Assembly (NCBI GenBank): GCA_945878355.1
Contig: CAMCTC010000027.1
Coordinates: 1 to 50,369 of the forward strand
DNA: 50,369 nucleotides
From: Bordetella parapertussis
GTDB lineage: Bacteria; Pseudomonadota; Gammaproteobacteria; Burkholderiales; Burkholderiaceae_C
Direction: 5' to 3'
Shown here: piece by piece, positions 17,270-28,402 of the stretch
Numbering within the stretch: the first letter of the stretch is position 1
How the letters are laid out: each line of letters begins with the position of its first letter
The notes under the pieces: model-generated
The model's input: the letters and a program-made list of their open reading frames with translations, nothing else
What the model was told of the DNA's origin: nothing
The model's database searches: none
Translations under genes and position numbers: made by a program

Positions 17270-17881
17270 ATGAGCATCGATGACATCGACATTGCGCTGG
17301 TCGAGCGGGCCCAGGGCGGCGATCAGCGGGCTTTCGAGATGCTGGTGATCAAGTATCAGCGCCGCGTCGAGCGACTGATCGGCCGGATGGTGCGCGATGT
17401 CGACCTGGTGCAAGACATCGCGCAGGAAAGCTTCATCCGTGCTTACCGCGCCTTGCCGAAGTTTCGCGGCGACAGTGCTTTCTACACCTGGCTGTACCGC
17501 ATCGTGGTCAACACGGCGAAGAAGGCCTTGGTCGAACTCAAGCGCGATCTGCTGGTGTCTGAGGCGACATTGGCTGGCAGCCATGACGAAGACGATGAAA
17601 CTTCTCGCGTCGATCGCGAACCAAGCATGGATGCCACGCCGGAATCACTGCTCGCGAGCAAGCAAGTTGCCCAGGCTGTCAACGCCGCGATCGATGCCCT
17701 GTCGCCTGATCTGCGCCGGGCGATCATGCTGCGCGAGATCGAGGGCCTGAGCTATGAAGAGATCGCCGAGATGATGGATAGTCCGATCGGTACGGTGCGG
17801 TCGCGCATCTTCCGAGCGCGTGAGTTCATTGCGCTGCGGCTTCGGCCGCTGCTCGACACCCGCGATGGCGAGCGGTGGTGA
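17270..17881 (+). CDS. rpoE: ECF sigma factor RpoE (AlgU-type)
   Basis: 203 residues. Region 2 (LVIKYQRRVERLIGRMVRD, then AQESFIRAYRALPKFRGDSAFYTWLYRI spaced as in AlgU/RpoE) and region 4 (LSPDLRRAIMLREIEGLSYEEIAEMM followed by GTVRSRIFRARE) are both complete. It directs the envelope-stress response and is held by RseA, encoded next. ATG at 17270 (MSIDDIDIALVERAQ) fits the family start; an upstream in-frame reading is rejected. The order rpoE-rseA-rseB-mucD matches algU-mucA-mucB-mucD. Confidence 0.96.
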   Translation: MSIDDIDIALVERAQGGDQRAFEMLVIKYQRRVERLIGRMVRDVDLVQDIAQESFIRAYRALPKFRGDSAFYTWLYRIVVNTAKKALVELKRDLLVSEATLAGSHDEDDETSRVDREPSMDATPESLLASKQVAQAVNAAIDALSPDLRRAIMLREIEGLSYEEIAEMMDSPIGTVRSRIFRAREFIALRLRPLLDTRDGERW

Positions 17882-17963
17882 TGGTGCAGGTTTCCAGTTC
17901 AGGCAATTCAAGTCGGCGCTGTCTGTCGGGCTGGGCTGTCGCAGACAAGAGAGTGGGGGTTTT

Positions 17964-18533
17964 ATGAGCAGCGAGTTGAACCCGTCTGAATTTCCGAACG
18001 ATTCGAGTCGACTGGATTTGTTGTCGTCGTCGATGGACGATGAACTCGGGCTGGACGACGCCGACCAGATGCTGGCGATCTGGCGCCAGGATGCCGGGGC
18101 GCGTGCGGCTTGGCATGCCTACCACCTGATTGGCGATGTGCTTCGGTCCGAGGACTTGGCGGCGGCGCCCGCCCATGACGAGGTGTTCCTGCAAGCACTG
18201 CGCGGCCGTCTGACCCAGGAACCTGTTCCTATCAAGCCGAGTCAGCCGGTTGCAGATCGATCGGCCGGTCGATCGGCAGGCCGGTGGCTGATGCCGGGCG
18301 CCATGGCAGCATGCTTGGTCGCGGGGGCTGGTTGCTGGGCGGTTTACCGTGCCATCGATCCGGGCCGCCAGGCCGATCGACCGCAGCTCGTTCAGAGAGC
18401 ACCTGCTGCCGGTGACTTGGTGCGCAATGCGGGCCTGGACCGCTACCTGGAAGCCCACCGCACGCTCGCCAACGGTGTGGTGGCCATGGGCGGTTCGCAA
18501 TACCGCGTGCACACCGTGTCCGACATCCGGTGA
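17964..18533 (+). CDS. rseA: Anti-sigma-E factor RseA (MucA-like)
   Basis: 189 residues. The N-terminal cytoplasmic domain shows the RseA pattern LSSSMDDELGLDDADQMLAIW followed by AWHAYHLIGDVLRSED, which clamps the sigma factor. One transmembrane helix lies near residue 115 (PGAMAACLVAGAGCWAVY), then a periplasmic domain ending YLEAHRTLANGVVAMGGSQYR, similar to MucA. ATG at 17964 follows a G-rich GTGGGGG. Its TGA overlaps the rseB GTG by 4 bp. Confidence 0.92.
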   Translation: MSSELNPSEFPNDSSRLDLLSSSMDDELGLDDADQMLAIWRQDAGARAAWHAYHLIGDVLRSEDLAAAPAHDEVFLQALRGRLTQEPVPIKPSQPVADRSAGRSAGRWLMPGAMAACLVAGAGCWAVYRAIDPGRQADRPQLVQRAPAAGDLVRNAGLDRYLEAHRTLANGVVAMGGSQYRVHTVSDIR

Positions 18534-19504
18534 TCGAGCTGAGCTTTCTATCCCGGCGCCGGCTGGGGGCAGGGTTGGCGCTGCTGTGCGCTTCGCCGCT
18601 GGTTTTGGCCCAAACACCTGCCAATGTGTTGGGCCGAATTCAGCAGGCTGCGGTCACGCGCAACTACCAGGGCACGCTGATGTTCAGCGCCGGCGGTGTG
18701 TTGTCCAGCACCAAGCTGCTGCACATTGGTGACGGCCGCGATCACTACGACCGCATTGAAACGCTGGACGGACAGCCCCGCGTGCAATACCGCCACAACG
18801 AGGAGATGCTCACGCTGTGGCCTGACAGCCGACTGGCACGATGGGAGCAGCGCGAACCGGTGGCCGAGTTTCCGGCCCTGCCGGCATCGGCCGAGCCGCG
18901 GGCGCTCGAGAACTACGAACTGCAAGCGCTCGAGTCAGACCGGGTGGCCGGTCACACAGCCGATGTGTTGATGCTCAAGCCCCGGGATGGCCACCGCTAT
19001 GCCCAGCGTTTGTGGGCCGATCACCAAACCGGCCTGCTGCTGCGCAACGATGTGCTGGCGCCGGGCGGCGAGGTGCTGGAGTCCTCCGCTTTCACCGACC
19101 TGCAGATCGGCGGCAAGCCCTCGACCGAGGCCGTGCTGGGGCCGATGAAGCGGCTAGCAGGCTACCGGGTGCTGAGGCCGCGGACCGAGCGGGCGCAGGT
19201 CGAAACCGAAGGCTGGCAGCTGGTTCGGCCGGTACCGGGCTTCGGTCTGGTGAGTTGCACCAAACGGCCGCTGGCCGACGCCGGCGTGCCGGTGTTGCAG
19301 TCGGTGTTTTCCGATGGCCTGACGCATGTCTCGGTGTTCATCGAGCGCTACGATGCGCAACGCCACAAACAGCCCCTGGCCACCGGCCTTGGCGCCACCC
19401 ACACGCTGATGAACCGCCATGGTGACTGGTGGTTCACCGTGGTGGGTGAAGTACCGATGGCCACGGTGCAGCTGTTCGAAGCCATGTTCGAACGCAGGCG
19501 TTGA
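18530..19504 (+). CDS. rseB: Periplasmic sigma-E regulator RseB (MucB)
   Basis: 324 residues. A signal peptide ends about residue 28 (SPLVLAQ). The lipoprotein-localisation-like N-terminal domain (ANVLGRIQQAAVTRNYQGTL) and the C-terminal MucB domain ending FTVVGEVPMATVQLFEAMF are both present. RseB protects RseA from proteolysis until lipid or LPS signals bind. GTG at 18530 overlaps the rseA stop, the coupling seen in this operon family. Confidence 0.93.
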   Translation: MIELSFLSRRRLGAGLALLCASPLVLAQTPANVLGRIQQAAVTRNYQGTLMFSAGGVLSSTKLLHIGDGRDHYDRIETLDGQPRVQYRHNEEMLTLWPDSRLARWEQREPVAEFPALPASAEPRALENYELQALESDRVAGHTADVLMLKPRDGHRYAQRLWADHQTGLLLRNDVLAPGGEVLESSAFTDLQIGGKPSTEAVLGPMKRLAGYRVLRPRTERAQVETEGWQLVRPVPGFGLVSCTKRPLADAGVPVLQSVFSDGLTHVSVFIERYDAQRHKQPLATGLGATHTLMNRHGDWWFTVVGEVPMATVQLFEAMFERRR

Positions 19505-19589
19505 AATTCGGTGAAAACTCCCAACGTGGGCCGTTCCCGGGGGCTTGGCTTGGGAGGCGCTTGTTTTTGTTTCAAGATGAGGTGATTTG

Positions 19590-21059
19590 ATGTCCGAAAG
19601 CAATGTTGTGTTGACTTCCCCGCGGCATGCGGGTCGTCGGGTGCTGCTGCGCGCGGCGATGGCCATGGCGCTGGTCTGTAGCTTGGCGCCACAGGCAGGC
19701 GCGGCGCAAGGCCGTGGCGAACTGCCCGATTTCACCGAACTGGTCGAAAAAGTCGGTCCTTCAGTGGTCAACATCCGCACGCTCGAGCGCAGCGGCCGCA
19801 ACAACGCCGCTGCTGGCAGCGGTATCGACCCCAACATGGAGGAGTTCTTCAAGCGCTTCGGCATTCCGCTGCCTGGCGGCAAGGGTGCGCCGCGCGGCGG
19901 TGGCGAAGAAGAACCCCAGCAGCGCGGCGTGGGCTCGGGCTTCATCCTGAGCGCCGATGGCTATGTGATGACCAATGCCCATGTGGTGGACGGCGCTGAC
20001 GAGTTGCTCGTCACCTTGACCGACAAGCGAGAGTTCAAGGCCAAGGTCATCGGCCTGGACAAGCGCACCGACGTGGCCGTGGTCAAGATCGAGGCCACCG
20101 GCCTGCCAGCGGTCAAGCTCGGCGATGTGGCCAGGCTCAAGGTCGGCGAGTGGGTGATGGCGATCGGCTCGCCTTTCGGTTTGGAGAACAGCGTGACCGC
20201 CGGCATCGTCAGCGCCAAGGCACGCGACACCGGTGACTACCTGCCTTTCATCCAGACCGATGTGGCGATCAACCCCGGCAATTCAGGTGGGCCGCTGATC
20301 AACATGCGCGGTGAGGTGGTGGGCATCAACTCGCAGATCTACAGCCGTTCGGGCGGGTTCATGGGCATCTCGTTCGCGATCCCGATCGACGAGGCCAGCC
20401 GTGTGGCTGACCAACTGCGTGCCGGGGGCCGGGTGATTCGAGGCCGCATCGGCGTGACCATCGCGCCGGTGACCAAGGACGTGGCCGAGGCGATCGGGCT
20501 GGGCAAGCCCACCGGCGCGATGGTGCGTGGCGCCGAGAGCGGCGGGCCGGCCGACAAAGCAGGCATCGAGGCCGGCGACATCATCACCAAGGTCGATGGC
20601 AAGCTGATCGACAAGTCAGGCGATCTGCCGCGTCTGATCGGCGCGACCAAGCCGGGCAGCAAGACCGTGCTGCAGGTGTTTCGGCGGGGTGGCTACCGCG
20701 ACATCGCGGTCACGGTGGCCGAGTTCGAGCCTGACGCGCCGACCCGTGCTGCGCAGGCCGAGTCTGGCGCCTCCTCAGGTGGCAAGTCGGCGCTCGGGCT
20801 GACGGTCAGCGAACTTGGCGATGCCGCCAAGCGCGACCTCAAGCTGCGCGGTGGCGTCAAGGTCGACGCAGTCGAAGGTGCTGCGGCGCGCGCCGGCCTG
20901 CGCGAAGGCGATGTGATCCTGGCGCTCGACAATACCGAGGTCAACGACGTCAAGCAGTTCCTGGCTGCGGCGGCCAAGGTTGAGAAAGCGCGAGCGGTGA
21001 GTGTGATGGTGCGGCGCGGCGATTGGGTCAACTATGTGGTGATCAAGCCCGGTCGCTGA
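19590..21059 (+). CDS. mucD: Periplasmic serine protease Do (DegP/MucD)
   Basis: 489 residues with signal peptide (residues 1-40, ending AGAAQ). The protease triad is complete: His in TNAHVVDG near 130, Asp in KRTDVAVVKI near 160, Ser in NPGNSGGPLI near 231. Two PDZ domains follow, from about residue 280 and 390. It degrades or refolds misfolded envelope proteins and ends the stress operon. The ATG at 19590 lies in TTTGATG, 85 bp after rseB. A 10-bp repeat begins within its stop codon region, and a strong hairpin follows. Confidence 0.95.
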   Translation: MSESNVVLTSPRHAGRRVLLRAAMAMALVCSLAPQAGAAQGRGELPDFTELVEKVGPSVVNIRTLERSGRNNAAAGSGIDPNMEEFFKRFGIPLPGGKGAPRGGGEEEPQQRGVGSGFILSADGYVMTNAHVVDGADELLVTLTDKREFKAKVIGLDKRTDVAVVKIEATGLPAVKLGDVARLKVGEWVMAIGSPFGLENSVTAGIVSAKARDTGDYLPFIQTDVAINPGNSGGPLINMRGEVVGINSQIYSRSGGFMGISFAIPIDEASRVADQLRAGGRVIRGRIGVTIAPVTKDVAEAIGLGKPTGAMVRGAESGGPADKAGIEAGDIITKVDGKLIDKSGDLPRLIGATKPGSKTVLQVFRRGGYRDIAVTVAEFEPDAPTRAAQAESGASSGGKSALGLTVSELGDAAKRDLKLRGGVKVDAVEGAAARAGLREGDVILALDNTEVNDVKQFLAAAAKVEKARAVSVMVRRGDWVNYVVIKPGR

Positions 21060-21079
21060 CGGTCACTGACGGTCGCTGA
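21050..21079 (+). repeat. Three tandem 10-bp repeats across the mucD stop
   Basis: CGGTCGCTGA, CGGTCACTGA, CGGTCGCTGA in a row. The first copy holds the mucD stop, and each copy has a TGA. Confidence 0.85.
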
Positions 21080-21090
21080 CGGCGGCTCGG

Positions 21091-21129
21091 CCGGCTGGCG
21101 CGTTGTCCTGCGCAGACGCAGCCAGCCGG
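21091..21129 (+). other. Strong hairpin downstream of mucD, no T-tract
   Basis: CCGGCTGGC (21091-21099) pairs with GCCAGCCGG (21121-21129), and GCGT (21100-21103) with ACGC (21116-21119) after one bulged A: 13 pairs, 12-nt loop. No T-run follows, so it is more likely an mRNA 3'-end stabiliser or Rho-related end than an intrinsic terminator. Confidence 0.55.
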
Positions 21130-21145
21130 GCGCATTGGACTTGAC

Positions 21146-21151
21146 TACAAT
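21146..21151 (+). promoter_or_regulatory. -10-like TACAAT upstream of lepA
   Basis: TACAAT with a weak -35 region. A transcript from here would begin near 21158 and meet the terminator-like hairpin at 21188-21220. Confidence 0.4.
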
Positions 21152-21187
21152 ACGGTCCCAGCAAGCAGTTGCCAAACATTTGTTGGA

Positions 21188-21220
21188 AGGCGCGTTTCCA
21201 CTTGGACGTGCCTTTTTTTT
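21188..21220 (+). terminator. Terminator-like hairpin in the lepA leader
   Basis: AGGCGCGT (21188-21195) pairs with ACGTGCCT (21206-21213), one G-T wobble, 10-nt loop, followed by eight T. It stands 117 bp before lepA and 37 bp after a -10-like TACAAT, so it could attenuate lepA or end a ~60-nt small RNA. Confidence 0.65.
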
Positions 21221-21336
21221 ATGGCCTGCCTCGCTTGAGGCGGCGGGTTTGCAAGCCCCTGACCTGGCGCAAGACGGCCAGACCGCTTGAGCCAACTCGC
21301 CTCAGCCCTGAGGGCTGTTCGCTGAGCTGGCGCACG

Positions 21337-23154
<1,818 letters not shown>

Positions 23155-23168
23155 GAGTCCCCAAAGCC

Positions 23169-24143
23169 ATGATGAGTGTTCTGACCGCCGCGTTGTATGG
23201 CGTATTGCTGTTCTATGGCGCCGGCTGGTGGCTGGGCTACTGGGTTGGCAACTTTTCGCTGCTGTTGTTCGTGCTGACGCTCGTCACGCTGGCTTATTGG
23301 CTGGCCGAGCGTTTCAGGTTCGCGCCAGCACGTGCGGCGGCGGCCGACGCGCTGGCGACGCAGGATACAAATCGCCGCGCCGAACTCAAGAAACTGGGCC
23401 TCGCCCAGGCTGACAGCAACGGCGTAGAGTCTGCCCGCGAATCGCTGTTGATGCAGCCCTGGTGGTTGGACTGGACGGCTGGGCTGTTCCCGGTCATCGC
23501 GGTGGTGTTCGTGTTGCGATCCTTCCTGTTCGAGCCTTTCAAGATTCCCTCGGGCTCGATGATCCCGACGCTGTTGGTCGGCGACCTGATCCTGGTGAAC
23601 AAGTTCCACTACGGTATCCGCCTGCCGGTGCTCGGCACCAAGCTGGTGTCGAACAAGGAGCCACAGCGCGGTGACGTGATGGTGTTTCGCTACCCCGTGG
23701 ATCCGCGCATCGACTACATCAAGCGCGTCGTGGGTTTGCCCGGCGACGAGGTGGTCTACAACAACAAGTCGCTGAGCATCAACGGCAAACCTGTGCCGGT
23801 GCAGGCGCAGGGTGACTTCTACGACGAGGACAGCCTGCGGTTTGAGCCCAAGTTCGCCGAAACCCTGGGCAATATCAAGCACGGCATCTTGGTCGAACCC
23901 CGGCGCGCATCGATCTATCGGCCGATGGACAGCTTCGTGAATTTTCGCGAGAACTGCCAATACACCATCGAAGGCGTGTCGTGCAAAGTGCCGGCCGGCC
24001 ATTACTTCATGATGGGTGACAACCGTGACAACTCGCAGGATTCGCGCTTCTGGGGTTTCGTGCCCGACGAGAACATCGTCGGCCGGGCGTTCATGGTGTG
24101 GATGAACTTCAGCAACCTGCGCCGCGTAGGCTTGTTCGATTGA
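23169..24143 (+). CDS. lepB: Signal peptidase I
   Basis: 324 residues. Two N-terminal helices (LTAALYGVLLFYGAGWWLGY and LLLFVLTLVTLAYWLAE), a third helix near 105 (FPVIAVVFVLRSFLFEPF), then the serine-lysine protease domain: catalytic Ser in IPSGSMIPTLLVGD near residue 129 and Lys in YIKRVVGLPGD near 185; box E is MGDNRDNSQDSRFWG. Cleaves Sec and Tat signal peptides in the inner membrane. ATG ATG at 23169/23172 gives two possible starts. Confidence 0.96.
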   Translation: MMSVLTAALYGVLLFYGAGWWLGYWVGNFSLLLFVLTLVTLAYWLAERFRFAPARAAAADALATQDTNRRAELKKLGLAQADSNGVESARESLLMQPWWLDWTAGLFPVIAVVFVLRSFLFEPFKIPSGSMIPTLLVGDLILVNKFHYGIRLPVLGTKLVSNKEPQRGDVMVFRYPVDPRIDYIKRVVGLPGDEVVYNNKSLSINGKPVPVQAQGDFYDEDSLRFEPKFAETLGNIKHGILVEPRRASIYRPMDSFVNFRENCQYTIEGVSCKVPAGHYFMMGDNRDNSQDSRFWGFVPDENIVGRAFMVWMNFSNLRRVGLFD

Positions 24144-24162
24144 TGCGGCCTGGCTGGGCCTC

Positions 24163-24522
24163 ATGAAAGGCGCGCTGGCTTCGCAGCGTGGACTTGCGCT
24201 GATCGGCTTGCTGAGCCGAGCCCTGCTGGTCGGCATTTTGGGCTATCTGCTGGTGCAGATCCTGCCCACCGTGTTCGAGGCCCGGACCATTCAGGGGGTT
24301 GTCGACCGCTTGGCGGCAGCGCCGGCGGCGACGGTGCCCGAAATCCGCAGCGCCTTCGATCGCCAGCGTCAGATCGACCTCGGCATTGTTTCGGTCAAGG
24401 GCGCCGACCTCGACATCACCAAAGAGGACGATCACGTCGTGATCCGCTATGCCTACGACAAGGAAATCGAACTTTTTGGCCCAATCCGCCTATTGATCAA
24501 GTACGCTGGGCGCTCCAAGTGA
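24163..24522 (+). CDS. DUF4845 membrane protein
   Basis: 119 residues with one N-terminal helix (ALIGLLSRALLVGILGYLLVQ) and an extracytoplasmic domain with the DUF4845 pattern (IRSAFDRQRQID, then DLDITKEDDHVVIRYAYDKEIELFGPI). Almost always found between lepB and rnc in Betaproteobacteria and Gammaproteobacteria, as here; function unknown. Its stop overlaps possible rnc start codons (GTGATG at 24519-24524). Confidence 0.88.
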   Translation: MKGALASQRGLALIGLLSRALLVGILGYLLVQILPTVFEARTIQGVVDRLAAAPAATVPEIRSAFDRQRQIDLGIVSVKGADLDITKEDDHVVIRYAYDKEIELFGPIRLLIKYAGRSK

Positions 24523-24578
24523 TGGCGCTTGGAGTTCGTCCGGCCCTGCCGGCGTCCCGCCTTCAGCCTGTTGCCACC

Positions 24579-25307
24579 ATGGACCACAAACCCGAACCGC
24601 GTCAAGATTCCCGACTGCAGACGCTTGAAACCCGGCTCGGACACCGTTTTGCCGACGCCCGGCTGCTGCAGCGCGCGCTCACGCATCGCAGCTGTGGTGC
24701 CGACCACAACGAGCGACTCGAGTTCCTGGGCGACGCCGTGCTGAATCTCGCGGTCTCGACGCTGCTGTACGAGCGCTTCTCGGGATCAGACGAAGGCGAC
24801 CTGACGCGGGTGCGAGCCCATCTGGTTCGCGAGGACAGCTTGCACCGGGCCGCGCTGGGTCTGGGACTGCCCGAGGTCTTGCGATTGTCCGAAGGCGAGG
24901 CGCGCGGCGGCGGCGCGCAGCGGCCTTCGATCCTGGCCGACACGGTCGAGGCGCTGATCGGCGCGACCTATGTCGACGGCGGCTTCGAGCCTGCGACAAA
25001 GCTGGTGCGCCAGCTGTTCGGCGAACTGATCGACAGCAGCGAAGCCGAGAGTTGGCGCAAGGATGCGAAGACGGAGTTGCAGGAGTGGCTGCAGGCGCGC
25101 AAGCTGCCGGTGCCGACCTACCGCATCGTCGCCACCCGCGGCCAGGCCCATGCCCAGACTTTTGATGTCGAATGTGCGGTGCCGGCGTTAGGCTTGGCCG
25201 AACTGGGCGAAGGACGCTCGCGCCGGATCGCCGAGCAGGAAGCTGCGCGCTGCATGCTGGACAAGCTCAAGGCCAGCGACCGGCCCGGCGGCCCGCTGCG
25301 GGCCTGA
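24579..25307 (+). CDS. rnc: Ribonuclease III
   Basis: Double-strand-specific RNase for rRNA and mRNA processing. The catalytic signature HNERLEFLGDAVL and the second acidic motif ADTVEALIGATYVDGG are intact, followed by a dsRNA-binding domain (DAKTELQEWLQARKLPVPTY to RRIAEQEAARCML). ATG at 24579 gives 242 residues, nearest to the family norm; ATG at 24522, overlapping the DUF4845 stop, would add 19 residues (MALGVRPALPASRLQPVAT) and is possible. era follows after 72 bp. Confidence 0.95.
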   Translation: MDHKPEPRQDSRLQTLETRLGHRFADARLLQRALTHRSCGADHNERLEFLGDAVLNLAVSTLLYERFSGSDEGDLTRVRAHLVREDSLHRAALGLGLPEVLRLSEGEARGGGAQRPSILADTVEALIGATYVDGGFEPATKLVRQLFGELIDSSEAESWRKDAKTELQEWLQARKLPVPTYRIVATRGQAHAQTFDVECAVPALGLAELGEGRSRRIAEQEAARCMLDKLKASDRPGGPLRA

Positions 25308-25379
25308 CACTGCATCACCGCAGGTGAAGCCACCTGACCGGCATTTCCAAACCAACCGGTCGCCAACCCGAGCATCACC

Positions 25380-26357
25380 ATGAACGAACAAGACATTCAG
25401 CCCGCTGGTCCATCGGTCGACGAGCTCCTGGCGGGACTGACGGGACCGGCGGGCGGCGCCGAGGTCGACGGCCAGCGCTGTGGCACGATCGCCATCGTCG
25501 GCCGTCCCAATGTCGGCAAGTCCACGCTGCTCAACGCGCTGGTGGGGCAGAAGATCAGCATCACCTCGCGCAAGGCGCAGACCACCCGCCACCGCATCAC
25601 CGGCATCCGCACGCTGGGCACAACGCAGTATGTCTTTGTCGACACACCGGGTTTCCAGACCAAGCTGATCCGCGGCCGCACCGCGCTCAACCGCAACCTC
25701 AACCGCACCGTCACCGCCACGCTGGGCGATGTCGATGTGGTGTGGTTCATGGTCGAGGCAGGGCGCTTCGGGCCTGACGACGCCAAGGTGTTGGCGTTGA
25801 TGCCACCCGACAAGCCGGTGTTTCTGGTCGCCAACAAGCTCGACACCGTGACGCGCCGCACCGACGTGATGCCCTGGCTGCAGGAGATGCAAAAGCGCCA
25901 CCCGTTCGTCGAATACGTGCCGATGTCGTCGACCCGGCCGACCGACGTTGAGCGCCTGTTCAAAATCGTCGAGCCCTACCTGCCCGAGCAGCCCTGGATC
26001 TATGGCGAAGACGAGCTCACCGACCGCAGCGACAAGTTCATGGCGGCCGAGTTGATCCGTGAAAAACTCTTTCGCCTGACCGGCGACGAGCTGCCTTACA
26101 GTGCGACCGTGGTGATCGACAAGTACGAGGAGGAGGGCAACTTGCGCCGCATTGCGGCAACCATCGTGGTCGAGCGCGATGCCCACAAGGGCATGGTGAT
26201 CGGCGAGGGCGGTGAGTTGCTCAAACGCATCGGCAGCGAGACCCGGGTCGAATTGGAAAAGCTGACCGAGTCCAAGGTGTTCCTCGAACTCTGGGTCAAG
26301 GTGCGGTCGGGCTGGGCCGACAGCGAAGAGCATCTCCGGTCCTACGGCTACGAATGA
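25380..26357 (+). CDS. era: GTPase Era
   Basis: 325 residues, with about 25 more N-terminal residues than the E. coli protein. Ribosome-assembly GTPase binding the 16S rRNA 3' end. G1 [10 protein letters not shown]2 region [14 protein letters not shown]3 DTPGF, G4 NKLD; the C-terminal KH domain shows [23 protein letters not shown]. Order rnc-era-recO is conserved. Confidence 0.97.
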   Translation: MNEQDIQPAGPSVDELLAGLTGPAGGAEVDGQRCGTIAIVGRPNVGKSTLLNALVGQKISITSRKAQTTRHRITGIRTLGTTQYVFVDTPGFQTKLIRGRTALNRNLNRTVTATLGDVDVVWFMVEAGRFGPDDAKVLALMPPDKPVFLVANKLDTVTRRTDVMPWLQEMQKRHPFVEYVPMSSTRPTDVERLFKIVEPYLPEQPWIYGEDELTDRSDKFMAAELIREKLFRLTGDELPYSATVVIDKYEEEGNLRRIAATIVVERDAHKGMVIGEGGELLKRIGSETRVELEKLTESKVFLELWVKVRSGWADSEEHLRSYGYE

Positions 26358-26379
26358 GCAACGCGCTGCACCGAGCGCT

Positions 26380-27162
26380 GTGAGTCGCGCCGCACCGCAG
26401 CACGCTTTCGTGCTGCACCAATGGGCCTGGAGCGAGACCAGTCTGATCATCGACTTGTTCACGCGAGGACAGGGGCGGCTGGCGGTGGTGGCCAAAGGTG
26501 CCAAGAGGCCTTATTCGCAGCTGCGGCCGGTGCTGATGCCGTTTCAGCGGCTGCTGGTGCTCACCGGCGTGCCCAAGGCCGCCGAAGCCGCCAATGTCCT
26601 GACGCTGCGGTCTGCGGAGTACGCGGGCGCCGGCGCGGCCTTGCCGCCAGCCAAGCTGTTCACAGGTTTTTACCTCAACGAGTTGCTGCTCAAGCTGTTG
26701 GTTCGTGGCGATCCGCATGAGCGACTGTTCGACGCTTATGCCGACACCTTGCTGGCCCTGGCCGCGGCCGAGGACGAGTCACCGCTGCGCGCATTCGAGC
26801 TGATGCTGCTGCGCGAGACCGGCCTGCTGCCCGAGCTCGACCGCAACACCACGACCCAGGAGCGGGTGCAGCCCGGCCGACGCTACCAACTTCAGGCCGA
26901 GGTCGGGCTGGTGGCAGCGGGTGGGTCAGGGATCAGCGCCAGTGCCTGCCAGGCGATGCAGGCCGCGCTCGACCAGCATGACTTGGCGGCCTTGCGCGGC
27001 GCCTGCCAATCCGACTTGCCACCGCTCAAGTCACAGCTGCGCTCGCTGCTTGTCTATCATCTCGGGTCGCCGCCCTTGCGCACCAGGCAGATGATGCTCG
27101 AAGTGCGCCGGCTGATCGAGACCGCTCCGTCTTCCGCACGAACCGCCACAGGCTCACCATGA
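26380..27162 (+). CDS. recO: DNA repair protein RecO
   Basis: 260 residues. Helps RecR load RecA on SSB-coated DNA. The N-terminal OB fold starts HAFVLHQWAWSETSLIIDLF with GAKRPYSQLRPVLMPFQRL; the helical middle has FTGFYLNELLLKLL and FELMLLRETGLLPEL. No zinc-finger cysteines are visible in the C-terminal part, common in Betaproteobacteria. GTG start 22 bp after era; stop overlaps pdxJ by 4 bp. Confidence 0.93.
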   Translation: MSRAAPQHAFVLHQWAWSETSLIIDLFTRGQGRLAVVAKGAKRPYSQLRPVLMPFQRLLVLTGVPKAAEAANVLTLRSAEYAGAGAALPPAKLFTGFYLNELLLKLLVRGDPHERLFDAYADTLLALAAAEDESPLRAFELMLLRETGLLPELDRNTTTQERVQPGRRYQLQAEVGLVAAGGSGISASACQAMQAALDQHDLAALRGACQSDLPPLKSQLRSLLVYHLGSPPLRTRQMMLEVRRLIETAPSSARTATGSP

Positions 27163-27995
27163 ACCCGCTCGTCGCCCCAGAAGCACAGCCCAGAGCGTTT
27201 CGCACTGCGCTGTCGGTCAACGTCAACAAGATCGCGCTGCTGCGCAACACCCGCCACTTGGCGATACCCGATGTGGTCGGACTGTCGCGCCAGGCGCTGC
27301 AGGCCGGTGCTCAAGGCCTCACCGTGCACCCCAGGCCGGACGCCCGCCACATCAGGACCCAGGATGTGCACGACCTGGCCGCGCTGATGCGCGATTGGCC
27401 GGCTGCCGAATACAACATCGAGGGCAACCCCTTCCACAACCTGATGGACTTTGTGCGCCAGGTTCGCCCGCACCAGGCCACTTTCGTCCCCGATGGTCAG
27501 GACCAGTTCACCAGCGACCATGGCTGGCAACTGCCCGAGGATCTGGAGCGTTTGAAACCCTTGATCGCCGAGTCACAGGCGCTGGGCGTTCGCGTCAGCC
27601 TGTTCATGGACCCGTTGCCTGAGATGATGGCCGCTGCCCGCGCCAGCGGCGCAGACCGGGTCGAGCTCTATACCGAGGCCTATGCCAGCGCCTTCGGCAC
27701 GGCGCAGCAGGCCGAGGTGCTGGCGCGCTACACCGCAGCCGCCAATGCCGCGTTGGCGGTGGGCCTGGAGGTCAACGCCGGCCACGACCTCAGCCGCGAC
27801 AACCTGACCGAATTTCTGCGCGCCGTGCCCGGCGTCGTCGAGGTGTCGATAGGTCATGCGCTGATCGCCGATGCGCTCGAACTCGGGATCGCCGAGACCG
27901 TGCGCGACTACCAGCGCTGCATCCAGAACGCGTTCTCAGCCTCCAAGACGCCTTTGGCGCGGCCCGGTGGCGGCACCAGCCCCTTGCCGCGATGA
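27159..27995 (+). CDS. pdxJ: Pyridoxine 5'-phosphate synthase
   Basis: 278 residues, slightly longer than usual, with an N-terminal extension ([17 protein letters not shown]) before [15 protein letters not shown]. Condenses 3-amino-2-oxopropyl phosphate with deoxyxylulose 5-phosphate. Visible are [52 protein letters not shown] and [12 protein letters not shown], matching the TIM barrel active-site strands. ATG overlaps the recO stop. Confidence 0.96.
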   Translation: MNPLVAPEAQPRAFRTALSVNVNKIALLRNTRHLAIPDVVGLSRQALQAGAQGLTVHPRPDARHIRTQDVHDLAALMRDWPAAEYNIEGNPFHNLMDFVRQVRPHQATFVPDGQDQFTSDHGWQLPEDLERLKPLIAESQALGVRVSLFMDPLPEMMAAARASGADRVELYTEAYASAFGTAQQAEVLARYTAAANAALAVGLEVNAGHDLSRDNLTEFLRAVPGVVEVSIGHALIADALELGIAETVRDYQRCIQNAFSASKTPLARPGGGTSPLPR

Positions 27996-28005
27996 CAACA
28001 CTGCG

Positions 28006-28398
28006 ATGATCCACGGCATCGGCACCGACATCTGCGACATTCGGCGCCTGCGCGCAACGCTGGCGCGGCGCGGTGACCGCTTTGCCGAGAAGGTGCTGGG
28101 CCCTGAAGAATTGCGGGTGTTCCAGGCCCGACGGACCCGGGTCGAGGCGCGCGGTGTGGCTTATCTGGCGACCCGGTTCTCGGCCAAGGAGGCCTTTTCC
28201 AAGGCGATCGGTCGCGGCATGCGCATGCCGATGACATGGCGTGCCTGCGAGATCCTCAACCTGCCCAGCGGTGCGCCAGTGATCCGCCTGAGCGGCGCGC
28301 TGGCCGAATGGTTTGCGCAGCAAGGTTTGCGCGCCCATGTCACCGTGACCGATGAAACCGACTATGCCGCCTCGTTCGTGGTGGTGGAAAAGGACTGA
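28006..28398 (+). CDS. acpS: Holo-ACP synthase
   Basis: 130 residues. Transfers phosphopantetheine from CoA to the ACP serine. Family motifs [11 protein letters not shown] with the metal-binding Asp and [13 protein letters not shown] are intact; the C-terminal [19 protein letters not shown] is typical. Eleven bp after pdxJ; pdxJ-acpS is a common pair. Its substrate AcpP is encoded at 15256. Confidence 0.96.
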   Translation: MIHGIGTDICDIRRLRATLARRGDRFAEKVLGPEELRVFQARRTRVEARGVAYLATRFSAKEAFSKAIGRGMRMPMTWRACEILNLPSGAPVIRLSGALAEWFAQQGLRAHVTVTDETDYAASFVVVEKD

Positions 28399-28402
28399 AC
28401 TG

